A program made the position numbers and the translations under genes. Of a stretch of 64,000 nt of DNA, positions 38,923-47,696 are shown one piece after another. Position 1 is the first letter of the stretch, and each line of letters starts with the position of its first letter. Origin of the DNA: Rhodospirillales bacterium (lineage in GTDB: Bacteria > Pseudomonadota > Alphaproteobacteria > Rhodospirillales > Magnetospirillaceae); the NCBI GenBank assembly GCA_019455065.1, contig JACFNC010000001.1, positions 186,001 to 250,000 on the forward strand. Direction: 5' to 3'. The notes beneath the pieces are model-generated. The model worked only from the letters and a program-made list of their open reading frames with translations, was not told the DNA's origin and did not search any database.

Positions 38923-39795
38923 ATGTTTCAGGGTTCGATACCGGCGCTCATCACGCCGTTCCGCGACGGCAAAGTCGACGAGCGCGCCTTCCAGGACTTC
39001 GTCGAGTGGCAGATCGCGCAGGGAAGCCATGGCCTCGTACCGTGCGGCACGACAGGCGAGTCCCCGACTTTGAACCATGAGGAGCATGTCAGGGTCGTGG
39101 AGCTTTGCGTCGAGGCGGCAGCCGGACGTGTACCCGTGATCGCGGGCACGGGCTCGAACTCGACCGAAGAAGCCATCCATTTGACGCGGCAGGCGAAGGC
39201 GGCCGGTGCGAGCGCGGCCCTGGTGGTGACCCCCTACTACAACAAGCCGACGCAGGAAGGGCTGTACAGGCATTACAAGGCCATTCACGACGCGGCGGAC
39301 CTTCCAATCATCATCTACAACATCCCTGGGCGCTGCGTGATCGACATGTCGGTCGAAACGATGGCGCGGCTCGCCACGCTGCCGAACATCGTGGGCGTCA
39401 AGGATGCCACCAACGATCTGGCGCGCCCGTTGCGCACCCGCGTGGCGATCGGTCCCCAGTTCTGCCAGCTGTCGGGCGAGGACGCGACCGTCATGGCCTT
39501 CCTGGCGCAAGGCGGGCAGGGGTGCATCTCGGTGTCGGCGAATGTGGCGCCGCGGCTTTGCGCCGACCTGCATGAAGCCTGGATGCGCGGTGACCACGCC
39601 GCCGCTTTCGCTGTTCGCGATCGGCTGCTGCCACTGCACGACGCGATGTTCGTCGAGACCAGCCCGGGGCCGGTGAAGTTTGCCGTAAGCCTGCTTGGCA
39701 GGTGCCGGCCCGATACACGCATGCCGCTCGTCGAGGTGCAGGAAACCACCAGACAGCGCGTGCGTGACGCCCTGACGGGCCTAGGCTTGCTGTAG
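38923..39795 (+). CDS. dapA: 4-hydroxy-tetrahydrodipicolinate synthase
   Basis: Condenses pyruvate and aspartate semialdehyde in lysine/diaminopimelate synthesis. 290 residues from ATG 38923 behind AGGGAG. Schiff-base K160 in GVKDATND, Y132 in YNIPGRC, T43/T44 in GTTGESPTL, and [14 protein letters not shown] are all present. A longer open frame upstream overlaps the opposite-strand transglycosylase gene and is rejected. smpB follows after 5 bases. Confidence 0.98.
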   Translation: MFQGSIPALITPFRDGKVDERAFQDFVEWQIAQGSHGLVPCGTTGESPTLNHEEHVRVVELCVEAAAGRVPVIAGTGSNSTEEAIHLTRQAKAAGASAALVVTPYYNKPTQEGLYRHYKAIHDAADLPIIIYNIPGRCVIDMSVETMARLATLPNIVGVKDATNDLARPLRTRVAIGPQFCQLSGEDATVMAFLAQGGQGCISVSANVAPRLCADLHEAWMRGDHAAAFAVRDRLLPLHDAMFVETSPGPVKFAVSLLGRCRPDTRMPLVEVQETTRQRVRDALTGLGLL

Positions 39796-39800
39796 CGGGC

Positions 39801-40274
39801 ATGGGACGCGAGGGGCTTATCGCCGGGAACGTAGCCGCGCAGAACCGTAAGGCGCGGCACGAATACTTCATCGTCGAGACGATCGAGGCCGGCATCATGC
39901 TTGTCGGCACCGAGGTGAAGTCGCTGCGTCAGGGCAAGGCCAACATTACCGAGTCCTACGCCGGCCAGCAGGATGGCGAGCTTTACCTGTTCAACGCCTA
40001 CATTCCCGAATATCAGGCGAAGACCTTCTTCACCCATGAAACCCGCCGCCCGCGCAAATTGCTGGTGCACCGCCGGGAGTTGCGCAAGCTGCTTGGCGCA
40101 ATCAGCCGCGAGGGAATGACGCTGGTTCCGCTGTCGATATATTTCAACGACCGCGGGCTCGCCAAGGTTCAACTCGGGCTTGCGAAAGGCAAGAAGAAGG
40201 AGGATCGACGCGCCTCGGAAAAGGAGCGCGACTGGAAGCGGGAGAAGGCGAGGGTGCTGCGCGCCAAGGGCTGA
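39801..40274 (+). CDS. smpB: SsrA-binding protein SmpB
   Basis: 157 residues. Partner of tmRNA in rescuing stalled ribosomes. Family blocks: [59 protein letters not shown] and the basic C-terminal tail [20 protein letters not shown]. No tmRNA gene is visible nearby. The dapA-smpB pairing is common in alphaproteobacteria. Confidence 0.98.
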   Translation: MGREGLIAGNVAAQNRKARHEYFIVETIEAGIMLVGTEVKSLRQGKANITESYAGQQDGELYLFNAYIPEYQAKTFFTHETRRPRKLLVHRRELRKLLGAISREGMTLVPLSIYFNDRGLAKVQLGLAKGKKKEDRRASEKERDWKREKARVLRAKG

Positions 40275-40284
40275 GTGATCGCCC

Positions 40285-40686
40285 TCAGGCAAGGCGCATG
40301 ACGAAGGGCCGATAGGCCCTGTCCTCGTTCAGGATGTGATCAAACAGCCAGCGACGCAGCCAGTCGGCAATGGCCAGGGAGTTCCCCTGCGGCATCTCCC
40401 CGCTCGCGAAGCGGTTCTTGAAGTGGTTGATCTGGGCGATCAGGCGCTGGTGCTCGAGCCGGTGGTAGGGCAATTCGGGGTAATGGAGTTGATCGAGCAG
40501 CGCTTCTTCGCGTTGGAAGTGCGCTTGGGCGGCGCCTATGAGCGATTCCAAAATCGGGACCGCGCGGTCTTCGCGGCCATCCAGACTTTGAAGAAATTGA
40601 TTGAGAAGGTCCGCCATTCTCCGGTGGTCGGCATCCATCACCGGTAGGCCCAGATCGAGATTGTCCGTCCAGTTGATGTACCCCAT
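40285..40686 (-). CDS. Bacteriohemerythrin (single domain)
   Basis: 133 residues from the ATG at 40686, preceded by GGGGGAAGGG; an ATG 39 bases upstream is less likely. The di-iron ligand pattern is complete: H21 in MDADHRRM, H56 and E60 in HFQREEALL, H75 and H79 in YHRLEHQ, then His and Asp in FDHILNEDRAY. It reversibly binds O2 and may store, scavenge or sense it. It is convergent with smpB. A second, longer bacteriohemerythrin lies at 53.5 kb. Confidence 0.92.
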   Translation of the reverse strand: MGYINWTDNLDLGLPVMDADHRRMADLLNQFLQSLDGREDRAVPILESLIGAAQAHFQREEALLDQLHYPELPYHRLEHQRLIAQINHFKNRFASGEMPQGNSLAIADWLRRWLFDHILNEDRAYRPFVMRLA

Positions 40687-40765
40687 CGACCCTTCCCCCA
40701 CCTTTCCCCAGGAACCCCCGTCCATGCGAGCACAGGCGCGTTAATAATACGTGAATGGACCGTAA

Positions 40766-41422
40766 TTACGGATCCAGGACGGCCCGTACCTTGTCGAACA
40801 CCGCGTGGAACATGGCCTCGGTCAGCCGGCCGGTGTTCGTGTTGTAGCGGGAGCAGTGGTAGCTGTCGATCAGCACGGTGTCGCCGGGGGGCAGGGGGTG
40901 CATCGCCCCATGGGCGAAGGGCTGCGAGGAGCGCCTGCGTCCGAGAGCGGCCAACGTGCCGTCATGCGCGATCCTTCCCAACGCCACGATCGCGCGGAGG
41001 CGTGGCATGGCCGCGATTTCCGCCGCAAGAAACGGTCGGCAAGCCGCGGTTTCGGCCGGGAGCGGCTTGTTTTCCGGAGGAACGCAGCGCACGGCGTTGG
41101 AAATGCGGCAATCCACCAGTTGCAGCCCGTCGTCGCAACATTGTCCGTATCGGCCCGTGGCAAACCCAAACGACAGCAAGGTCGAATAGAGAAGATCGCC
41201 CGCATAATCGCCCGTGAAGGGCCGGCCCGTCCGGTTGGCGCCGTGAAGGCCGGGCGCCAGCCCGACGACGAGCAACCGCGCCGACGGGTCCCCGAAAGAC
41301 GGTACCGGCGCGTTCCAATAGTCGGGAAGCAGCGCGCGGTTCGCGTTGCGGAAGCTTAACAGCCGGGGGCAGCAAGCACAGTCGAGTGACGGTCCGGCGC
41401 TCGCCACGACGAGGGCCTCCAT
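40766..41422 (-). CDS. Family-5 uracil-DNA glycosylase (UDGb, FeS type)
   Basis: 218 residues from ATG 41422. The nucleotide-binding motif GLAPGLHGANRTGRPFTGD and the C-terminal SYHCSRYNTNTGRLT fit UDGb; most relatives I know have Pro where this has Cys. Clustered cysteines near the N-terminus (DCACCP) and later single ones can hold the [4Fe-4S] cluster. It removes uracil or deaminated bases. An alternative TTG at 41437 overlaps the NYN-gene stop as TTGA, which would couple the two genes. Confidence 0.88.
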   Translation of the reverse strand: MEALVVASAGPSLDCACCPRLLSFRNANRALLPDYWNAPVPSFGDPSARLLVVGLAPGLHGANRTGRPFTGDYAGDLLYSTLLSFGFATGRYGQCCDDGLQLVDCRISNAVRCVPPENKPLPAETAACRPFLAAEIAAMPRLRAIVALGRIAHDGTLAALGRRRSSQPFAHGAMHPLPPGDTVLIDSYHCSRYNTNTGRLTEAMFHAVFDKVRAVLDP

Positions 41423-41433
41423 TCCGGAGAACC

Positions 41434-42015
41434 TCAACCCAGCACGGCGTCTGAGTGGGGCGGGGGATTGCGATCCTCGCGATGGACGGGCGTGCGCGCG
41501 ATGCTTCCCTCGAGATCCTGAAGCTCGACGAAATTGTCGGCCTGGCGGCGCAGTTCGTCGGCGACCATGGGCGGCTGGGATCTCACCGTGCTGACCACCG
41601 TGACCCGGACCCCCTTGCGCTGCACGGCCTCGACCAGCCTGCGAAAGTCGCCGTCACCCGAAAAGAGCACCACGTGATCGAGATGCTGCGCCATCTCCAT
41701 CACGTCGATGGCGAGTTCGATGTCCATGTTGCCCTTGATCTTGCGGCGGCCGGCGGCGTCGGTGAACTCCTTGGTCGGCTTGGTCACCATGGTGTAGCCA
41801 TTGTAGTCCAGCCAATCGACGAGCGGGCGGATCGGGGAATACTCCTGATCTTCGATCAAAGCCGTGTAGTAGAAGGCGCGGATCAAGCGCCCCTTCGAGG
41901 CGAAGAGGTCGAGAAGGCGCTTGTAATCTATATCGAAGCCGAGGGATCGGGCGGCTGCGTAAAGATTCGAACCGTCAATGAAGAGCCCAATGCGCTCCTG
42001 CGGATAGAAATTCAT
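41434..42015 (-). CDS. NYN-domain (LabA/DUF88-type) putative ribonuclease
   Basis: 193 residues from ATG 42015. PIN-like NYN fold with the acidic catalytic set in GLFIDGSNLYAAARSLGFD, GNMDIELAIDVMEMA and VLFSGDGDFRRLVEAV. Family members are thought to be metal-dependent RNases acting on structured RNA. The C-terminal tail (about 165-193) is short and unstructured. It directly precedes the uracil-DNA glycosylase, with a possible 4-base coupling. Confidence 0.9.
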   Translation of the reverse strand: MNFYPQERIGLFIDGSNLYAAARSLGFDIDYKRLLDLFASKGRLIRAFYYTALIEDQEYSPIRPLVDWLDYNGYTMVTKPTKEFTDAAGRRKIKGNMDIELAIDVMEMAQHLDHVVLFSGDGDFRRLVEAVQRKGVRVTVVSTVRSQPPMVADELRRQADNFVELQDLEGSIARTPVHREDRNPPPHSDAVLG

Positions 42016-42152
42016 GGCCAATTCTTTCGTAAAAGTAATAAAGCTATTTCGGCGCGGAGGTTGCGACGTTGTCGGGCCACCTCCTAAAATAATAAGGTAA
42101 GGGGCGAAAATTCAGGCTGCAAGGGTCGAGCAAAGGGCCGGGACAGTTGATA

Positions 42153-42638
42153 ATGATTGGTTTGGGGGCAAACCTTCCCAGCGTTCTGGGAGCGCCCCGT
42201 GTCACGCTCGAGGCTGCCTTGACGGCCCTGCCGGAAGCCGGAGTGTCGGTACTCGCGCGTTCTGCCTGGTATCGTAGTGCGCCCGTGCCGCCATCCGCCC
42301 AGCCGTGGTTCGTCAACGCGGTGGCGCTGGTGGGCACGGATCTTGGCCCGGAACCCTTGCTCGAGTTGCTCCACGGCGTCGAAGCCCGCCTCGGCCGCAC
42401 GCGAACGGCCGTAAACGAGCCCCGCGCCATCGACCTCGACCTGTTGGCCCACGGCGATGCGGTACTTTCGGGGCCACGGGTCGTGCTGCCGCATCCGCGA
42501 CTGCATCTGCGGGCGTTCGTGCTCCTGCCGCTCCGCGAAGTGGCACCCCACTGGCGCCATCCGGTGACCGGCGAAGACGTCGACAGCCTGATCGCTGCCC
42601 TGCCGGCGGGTCAGACCACCGAGCGTTGTCTCGACTGA
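42153..42638 (+). CDS. folK: 6-hydroxymethyl-7,8-dihydropterin pyrophosphokinase
   Basis: 161 residues from ATG 42153 (TTG at 42147 would add two). Catalyses pyrophosphate transfer from ATP in folate synthesis. HPPK signatures: IGLGANLPS at the start, SAWYRSAPV, QPWFVNAVALV, GRTRTAVNEPRAIDLDLL with the metal-binding Asp pair, and LPHPRLHLRAFVLLPL. Stands alone between NYN (divergent) and the HerA-like gene (convergent, 6-base gap). Confidence 0.95.
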   Translation: MIGLGANLPSVLGAPRVTLEAALTALPEAGVSVLARSAWYRSAPVPPSAQPWFVNAVALVGTDLGPEPLLELLHGVEARLGRTRTAVNEPRAIDLDLLAHGDAVLSGPRVVLPHPRLHLRAFVLLPLREVAPHWRHPVTGEDVDSLIAALPAGQTTERCLD

Positions 42639-42644
42639 TGCGCG

Positions 42645-44084
42645 TCAGCGTCGGCGCATGGAGCCGAGAATGCCGCGGACGATCTCGCGTCCGACGGCGC
42701 TGCCCACGCTGCGCACCAGGCTTTTGAACATCGCCAGCCCGACGCCCTCCGCGGTGCGCGCCGGACGTTTCGCCGCCGCCTCGCCTGACGTTGTCCGTTC
42801 CGCACGCCGACGCAGTTCCTCGTGGGCGGAGTCACGATTGATGGCCTTGTCATAGCGGACGCCGACGGGGCTGGCGCCCATCACCGCCGCCCGTTCCGGG
42901 GCGGTGGCGGGACCAATCCGCGAGGCCGGCGGGCGAACCAAGGTGCGCTGCACGACCGATGGCGTGCCGCGCCCTTCCAGGGTCGACACCAGGGCCTCGC
43001 CGACCGCCAGTTCGGTGATGACCGTCGCGGTGTCGAAAAGCGGATTGGCGCGGAAGGTGTCGGCGGCCGCACGCACCGCCTTCTGGTCCCGGGGCGTGAA
43101 CGCCCGCAGGGAGTGCTGAATGCGGTTGCCGAGTTGCCCCAGAACCGCGTCGGGAATGTCGAGGGGATTCTGTGTGACGAAAAAAACGCCCACGCCCTTC
43201 GAGCGGATCAAACGCACCACCTGCTCGACCTTCTCGACCAGCGCCTTTGGCGCGTCGTCGAACAGCAGATGCGCTTCGTCGAAGAAGAAGACGAGCCGTG
43301 GTTTGGGAAGATCCCCTACCTCCTGCAATTCTTCGAAAAGTTCCGACAGGAGCCACAGCAGCAAGGTGGCGTAAAGGCGCGGGTTGGTCATCAATTGGTC
43401 GGCGGCGAGGATGTTTATGCGCCCGCGGCCGTTGGTGTCGGTTCGCATGAGGTCGGCGATCTCCAGGGCGGGTTCGCCGAAGAACGCCTCGCCGCCCTGC
43501 TGGGATAGGACCAGGAGTTGCCGTTGGATGGCTCCCACGGACGCTTTCGTGATGTTTCCATAGGTGCCGGCGAGGGGACCCGCGTTGTCGGCCATGAAGG
43601 CCAGCAGGGTGCGCAGGTCATCCAAGTCGAGCAGCAGAAGCCCTTCGTCATCGGCGAACTTGAACGCCGCGTTGAGAACGCCCTCCTGCGTGTCGTTCAG
43701 GTCGAGCAGCCGCGCCAGGAGCAACGGCCCCATGTCGGTGATCGTGGTGCGGATTGGGTGTCCCTGTCGGCCGAACACGTCCCAGAAGGTGGTCGGGAAG
43801 GACATGGGTGCGTAGTCGGTCACCCCGACCGCGGCGGCGCGGTCTTGCAACTTCGGCTTGATGTCTCCGGGCTGGCTGACGCCGCCGAGGTCACCTTTGA
43901 CATCGGCCAAGAAAACCGGGACGCCTTGGCTCGACAAGCCCTCGGCGAGAACCTGCAACGAAACCGTCTTGCCGGTACCGGTGGCTCCCGCGATGAGGCC
44001 GTGGCGGTTGGCATAGGGGAGCCACAGGCGTTGGGGGCCTTCACCTTTCCCGATCAAAATGGAGGACGGCTCTTCGGCTTGCAT
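42645..44084 (-). CDS. HerA-like ATPase, DUF853 family
   Basis: 479 residues from ATG 44084, behind GGGAGAG. P-loop [10 protein letters not shown], Walker [15 protein letters not shown], sensor region [20 protein letters not shown] and arginine-bearing [15 protein letters not shown]. The C-terminal part (about 400-479) is basic and low in complexity. Related to HerA/VirB4-type hexameric ATPases; the DUF853 group has no established role that I can name. No nuclease or defence partner is adjacent, so I would not call it a defence gene. Confidence 0.88.
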   Translation of the reverse strand: MQAEEPSSILIGKGEGPQRLWLPYANRHGLIAGATGTGKTVSLQVLAEGLSSQGVPVFLADVKGDLGGVSQPGDIKPKLQDRAAAVGVTDYAPMSFPTTFWDVFGRQGHPIRTTITDMGPLLLARLLDLNDTQEGVLNAAFKFADDEGLLLLDLDDLRTLLAFMADNAGPLAGTYGNITKASVGAIQRQLLVLSQQGGEAFFGEPALEIADLMRTDTNGRGRINILAADQLMTNPRLYATLLLWLLSELFEELQEVGDLPKPRLVFFFDEAHLLFDDAPKALVEKVEQVVRLIRSKGVGVFFVTQNPLDIPDAVLGQLGNRIQHSLRAFTPRDQKAVRAAADTFRANPLFDTATVITELAVGEALVSTLEGRGTPSVVQRTLVRPPASRIGPATAPERAAVMGASPVGVRYDKAINRDSAHEELRRRAERTTSGEAAAKRPARTAEGVGLAMFKSLVRSVGSAVGREIVRGILGSMRRR

Positions 44085-44238
44085 CTCGCGGCTCTCCCTG
44101 CCAGTGGCGCAACTAGAGTTGGCGCGAATGCAACATCCGCGCAACCTTCCTCATCATACGGGTTGACAGAAGGCGCCGTGGCGGCTCACTTGGTCGGGGC
44201 AAGGCGGCCGTGCGGCGGCCGGTAGGAAAGGCGGCGGC

Positions 44239-44571
44239 ATGATCATCACCACCACAGACGGGCTCGAAGGCCGGGAGATCGCCGATTACCTGGGGATCGT
44301 GTCCGGCGATGCGGTGCTCGGGTCGAACGTGTTCCGGGACTTTTTCGCCGGTATCAGGGATATCGTGGGCGGCCGCACCGGCTCGTACGAGAAGCTGTTC
44401 CAGGAGGCAAAGCAGATTGCTCTGGACGAGATGGCGGAACGGGCCCGGGCACTCGGAGCCGACGCCATCGTGGCCGTGGACCTGGACTACGAGGTCATCG
44501 GCGGAGATAACAAGACGATGCTCATGGTCTCGGCGAACGGCACGGCGGTGAAGATTCGGCAGCGTGGATAA
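44239..44571 (+). CDS. YbjQ/UPF0145 family protein
   Basis: 110 residues. The family blocks are clear: [46 protein letters not shown], the helix with [20 protein letters not shown], and [16 protein letters not shown]. It forms a pentamer in solved relatives; the function is not settled. Its TAA stop lies inside the oligo-A start of the leftward terminator that follows. Confidence 0.93.
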   Translation: MIITTTDGLEGREIADYLGIVSGDAVLGSNVFRDFFAGIRDIVGGRTGSYEKLFQEAKQIALDEMAERARALGADAIVAVDLDYEVIGGDNKTMLMVSANGTAVKIRQRG

Positions 44572-44603
44572 AAAAACAGCCGCCCTGGGGGGAGGACGGC
44601 TGT
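44569..44603 (-). terminator. Intrinsic terminator for leftward transcription of the znuA-hisI-COG0523 unit
   Basis: ACAGCCG (44576-44582) pairs with CGGCTGT (44597-44603), extended by G/C-rich inner bases. On the minus strand the stem is followed by a run of T (44571-44576), a standard intrinsic terminator. It ends transcripts arriving from 44715 and overlaps the stop codon of the UPF0145 gene on the other strand. The ~110 bases between it and 44715 contain nothing else I recognise. Confidence 0.8.
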
Positions 44604-44714
44604 CGAGGAGTTTGAAGAGAGGGAGGCTGGCCCCGCTGGAGGCCAACATCACAAGATCAACATAGCGATCCCCATCGCATCCGTCAACTAAAATCATTAT
44701 AATCCGAAAAATTC

Positions 44715-45761
44715 TCAGCCGGTCGTCACCACGGCGCGCAAGACCGATTCCACGGCTTCCCGACTGAGGTTCCGGGTTATGAAGACCAAGCGGGTCCGCC
44801 GGTCGTCGTCCGGCCACGCCGGCAGCGGCACGGGTGGATGGAAGAGGTGCTGGACCCCGTGAACGACCACGGGAGTCGGGTTTCCGGCCGCGTTGACGAT
44901 CCCTTTGATGCGTAGCAGCTGCTCGCCGGTCGTGGCCGTCAGGAGATCCAGCGCGGACACCAGCGCGTCCCAATCCACCGGGCGCTCAAAGACGACCGAA
45001 AAGGCAGTCACTTCGACGTCGTGAGCCCCTTCGTCGTGCCGGTGGGCATGCCCGCCGGATTGCCGATAGGCCTCTTCACGCAGCCAGCCTGCGACATCGG
45101 GATGCTTACGTGCCGCCGAGAAGAGTCCGGCGTCGAGCAGTTGCGCCGCGTCGACGGCGCCGTGATCGGCCCTGAGGATCGGTGCAGCGGGATTGAGCGC
45201 CCGCAGCCTGCGCTCCAGCGCCGCTAGCTCCTCAGCATCGGCAAGGTCGCACTTGGTGATCACCAGGCGATCGGCGACCGCCGCCTGCTTTACCGGCTCC
45301 CTGTGGCCATCGAGCTGGCGGCTGCCGTTCACCGCGTCCACCGTGGCGATCACACCGTCCAGGCGATACCGCGCGCCGATCAGGGGATCGGTCATCAGGG
45401 TGTGCAGGATGGGGGCCGGATCGGCCAACCCGGTGGTCTCAATGATCAGCCTGCGGAAGTCGGGCACCTCGCCGCGCACCCGCTTCAGAAACAGGTCGCG
45501 CATGGCGGTGACAAGGTCGCCGCGCACCTTGCAGCAGAGGCAGCCGGAATTCAGCAGCAGGACCGCCTCGTCGATCTTGCGCACCAGCAGGTGGTCGAGG
45601 CCGATGTCGCCGAATTCGTTGATGAGAACGGCCGTATCGGCCAACTCGGGTCGGCCGACGAGGTAGTTGAGAAGCGTGGTTTTCCCGCTGCCAAGAAACC
45701 CGGTCAGTATCGTGACCGGGAGCGCCGCCGCCGCCTCGCTTTGCAGGTCGCGCTCGGTCAC
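44715..45761 (-). CDS. COG0523 (CobW/ZNG1-type) GTPase, probable zinc metallochaperone
   Basis: 348 residues from the GTG at 45761, which overlaps the hisI stop as GTGA. P-loop GFLGSGKTT, the metal-binding hallmark GCLCC (in LLNSGCLCCKVRGD), NEFGD, guanine motif TKCD and a His-rich loop (GGHAHRHDEGAHD) are present; the CobW C-terminal domain (about 235-348) ends SREAVESVLRAVV. COG0523 members deliver Zn or Co to client enzymes. Being co-transcribed with znuA and hisI, this one is most likely zinc-related, with the Zn enzyme HisI a candidate client. Confidence 0.9.
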   Translation of the reverse strand: MTERDLQSEAAAALPVTILTGFLGSGKTTLLNYLVGRPELADTAVLINEFGDIGLDHLLVRKIDEAVLLLNSGCLCCKVRGDLVTAMRDLFLKRVRGEVPDFRRLIIETTGLADPAPILHTLMTDPLIGARYRLDGVIATVDAVNGSRQLDGHREPVKQAAVADRLVITKCDLADAEELAALERRLRALNPAAPILRADHGAVDAAQLLDAGLFSAARKHPDVAGWLREEAYRQSGGHAHRHDEGAHDVEVTAFSVVFERPVDWDALVSALDLLTATTGEQLLRIKGIVNAAGNPTPVVVHGVQHLFHPPVPLPAWPDDDRRTRLVFITRNLSREAVESVLRAVVTTG

Positions 45762-46153
45762 CGGCCGTAAAGCTCTTTCGGGTCGATGCTTACCGGCGCG
45801 ACCGTCTCGAGGCCCGTCTCGCCGACGGCGGTGAAGAAGCAGGTTCGCCGCCCGGTGTGGCAGGCCACCCCCGCCTGATCCACCTGAAGAAGAATGGTGT
45901 CGCCATCGCAATCGACGAGAAATTTTTTCAGCGCCTGCACTTGGCCGGAGGTTTCTCCCTTGCGCCACAAGGCCTGCCGGGAGCGGGACCAGTAGCAGAC
46001 CCGGCCGGAACGCAGAGTTTCCATGACCGCGTCGCGGTTCATCCAGGCCATCATCAGGACCTCCCCGCTGTCGTACTGCTGGGCTATGGCGGGAACCAGT
46101 CCATCGGCGTTGAACCGCAGGGCGGCGAGGACGGCGGTCGCGGGATCGGTCAT
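45758..46153 (-). CDS. hisI: Phosphoribosyl-AMP cyclohydrolase, in a zinc-uptake operon
   Basis: 131 residues from ATG 46153; a TTG at 46174 overlapping the znuA stop would add 7. Carries out the zinc-dependent ring opening in histidine synthesis. The zinc and catalytic motifs are complete: DCDGD, QAGVACHTGRRTCF (the three cysteines of the family). No hisE domain is fused. It lies between znuA and the COG0523 GTPase rather than in a his cluster, a placement known for Zur-controlled hisI paralogues. Confidence 0.95.
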   Translation of the reverse strand: MTDPATAVLAALRFNADGLVPAIAQQYDSGEVLMMAWMNRDAVMETLRSGRVCYWSRSRQALWRKGETSGQVQALKKFLVDCDGDTILLQVDQAGVACHTGRRTCFFTAVGETGLETVAPVSIDPKELYGR

Positions 46154-46170
46154 GGACGTGGCACCTGTTG

Positions 46171-47106
46171 TCAATCGGGCGTGGAAAGGCAGGCATGCGC
46201 AGCCTGGGCGAGGGCCCGCATCATAGCCGGATACTGCTTCGGTCCGCTAGGCACAGACCCGCCAAGGGGGTCCAGGATGCCCAGTCGTACCGGCAGCCCC
46301 TGGGTGATCGGCTCGATGATCCGCGACGCGAATTGCGGCTCCCGGAACAGGCATTTGGTTCCCGACGAATGGATTCGGTCCCTGATGGCCGCAATGCGGC
46401 GCGCCCCGGGTTGGCGATCGGCGGCCACCGTGATCGAGCCGATGGGCGACAGACCGTAGCGATGCTCGAAATATTGGTAGGCGTCATGAAAGACCAGGAA
46501 CGGCCGTGTTTTCACCGGAGAGAGCATGTCTTGGATCTCGGCATCGAGCGCGTCGAGTTCCCGCGTCACACTGTCCAGGTTCCGGCGATAGGCCGGCGCG
46601 TTGTCCGGATCCAAAACTGCGAGTTCCTTCGCAACCGTCTCGGCCAAGGCGCGGGCGTTGCTGGGGTCGAGCCATAGGTGAGCGTCATACGCCTCCTCGG
46701 CCTCATGGCCGTGCCCCCCATGGTCGTGATCACCGTGGCCGTCCTCCTCCCAGATCCCGCCCTCGCGGACGGGCAGGCGAAGGATGCCTGCCACATCTGC
46801 CATGGCCACGACGCGGGCGCGCCCGCCGAGCGTCGCCAGAGGCTTTTCGAGAAAAGTCTCAAGCTGGGGCCCGACCCAGACCACCATGTCGGCGTCGGCC
46901 AGCATCCTCGCCTGGGATGGTCGCATCGTATAGGCATGGGGCGACGCGTTGCCGGGCAGGAGCAGTGTTGGTTCGCCAACGCCCACCATGACCGCGGCGA
47001 CCAGGGAGTGGAGGGGAGCGATAGTGGCGACGACCTGGGGGGCCGCCATCGCCGGCTGAGCGATGGCCACGGCCGCGAGAATTACCAAACGCCGCAGGAC
47101 GCGCAT
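46171..47106 (-). CDS. znuA: Zinc ABC transporter periplasmic binding protein
   Basis: 311 residues with a signal peptide (about 1-21, cleavage after AMA). ZnuA features: VATIAPLHSLVAAVMVGVG, the histidine ligand in NASPHAYTMRPS, a His/Asp-rich loop (HGDHDHGGHGH, about 125-140), DAHLWLDPSNA and FVFHDAYQYF-like FLVFHDAYQYFEHRYGL. It captures Zn2+ for ZnuBC. The start lies 24 bases from a Zur-like palindrome shared with the divergent zur-znuCB operon. Confidence 0.95.
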   Translation of the reverse strand: MRVLRRLVILAAVAIAQPAMAAPQVVATIAPLHSLVAAVMVGVGEPTLLLPGNASPHAYTMRPSQARMLADADMVVWVGPQLETFLEKPLATLGGRARVVAMADVAGILRLPVREGGIWEEDGHGDHDHGGHGHEAEEAYDAHLWLDPSNARALAETVAKELAVLDPDNAPAYRRNLDSVTRELDALDAEIQDMLSPVKTRPFLVFHDAYQYFEHRYGLSPIGSITVAADRQPGARRIAAIRDRIHSSGTKCLFREPQFASRIIEPITQGLPVRLGILDPLGGSVPSGPKQYPAMMRALAQAAHACLSTPD

Positions 47107-47130
47107 GTTTTGCAGCTCCGTTCATCAAAT

Positions 47131-47143
47131 GTTATGATATAAC
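47131..47143. promoter_or_regulatory. Zur-like operator GTTAT-GAT-ATAAC
   Basis: GTTATGATATAAC is a perfect 5+3+5 palindrome in the 74-bp gap between divergent znuA and zur. It closely resembles the GTTATa-t-ATAAC type core of alphaproteobacterial Zur boxes. Its position allows zinc-bound Zur to repress znuA-hisI-COG0523 and zur-znuCB together. Confidence 0.8.
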
Positions 47144-47177
47144 GTTTTCAACAGCTGGTTCTGTCAAGGAAAACGTT
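47141..47177 (+). promoter_or_regulatory. Inverted repeat in the zur leader, overlapping the ribosome site
   Basis: AACGTTTTC (47141-47149) and GAAAACGTT (47169-47177) are perfect 9-base complements separated by 19 bases. The right arm overlaps AAGGA (47167-47171-region), the likely ribosome site of zur, and ends 4 bases before the ATG. As RNA it could hide the ribosome site; as DNA it could be a second protein-binding site next to the Zur palindrome. Confidence 0.4.
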
Positions 47178-47180
47178 CAA

Positions 47181-47696
47181 ATGCCCCCCAGTGCGCCAGC
47201 CAGTCGGTCGACTGCCACCTTCCAGCGGCCCGGCCACGATCATCGTCGCTGCATTGACGGCGCCCTGGCGGCGGCCGAGGAGCGCTGTCGGAGGCGAGGC
47301 GCCAAGCTCACGGAATTGCGGCGGCGGGTGCTGGAATTGGTGTGGCAAGGCCATGAACCCGTGGGCGCGTACGCGCTTCTGGACGCGCTGCGCGCCGAGG
47401 GCCGTGCGGCCGCCCCGCCCACCGTCTACAGGGCTCTGGACTTCCTGCTTTCTCACGGGTTGATTCATCGCCTCGAAAAGGCCAATGCGTTCATTGGCTG
47501 CCCTCGACCTGATGACCCTCATGCGGGCCAGTTCCTGATGTGTTTGGAATGCGGAACGGTGATCGAGATGGATGATGCCGCCCTCGGCGCGGCGGTGGCC
47601 GCGAGCGCCGCCAAGCATGGCTTCGCGGTCAGTCGCCAGATGCTCGAGGTGGAGGGGCATTGTCCGTCCTGCGCCAGGGGGGCGGCCGGTGGCTGA
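47181..47696 (+). CDS. zur: Zinc uptake regulator, Fur family
   Basis: 171 residues. Winged helix with LTELRRRVLELVWQGHEPVGAYALLDAL and PPTVYRALDFLLSHGLIHRL (DNA-binding), then dimerisation domain with structural zinc cysteines in MCLECG and CPSC, and HAGQFLMC supplying the sensor region. The Fur-family N-terminus fits Zur rather than Fur/PerR. It heads zur-znuC-znuB, with the start of znuC inside its last 8 bases. Confidence 0.94.
   Translation: MPPSAPASRSTATFQRPGHDHRRCIDGALAAAEERCRRRGAKLTELRRRVLELVWQGHEPVGAYALLDALRAEGRAAAPPTVYRALDFLLSHGLIHRLEKANAFIGCPRPDDPHAGQFLMCLECGTVIEMDDAALGAAVAASAAKHGFAVSRQMLEVEGHCPSCARGAAGG

Noticed and set aside
42645-44084. HerA-like ATPase considered as part of a defence system (HerA with nuclease or Sir2 partners).
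   Set aside because: Neighbours are folK and a YbjQ protein; no nuclease, Sir2 or toxin gene is adjacent, and the protein fits the widespread DUF853 group.
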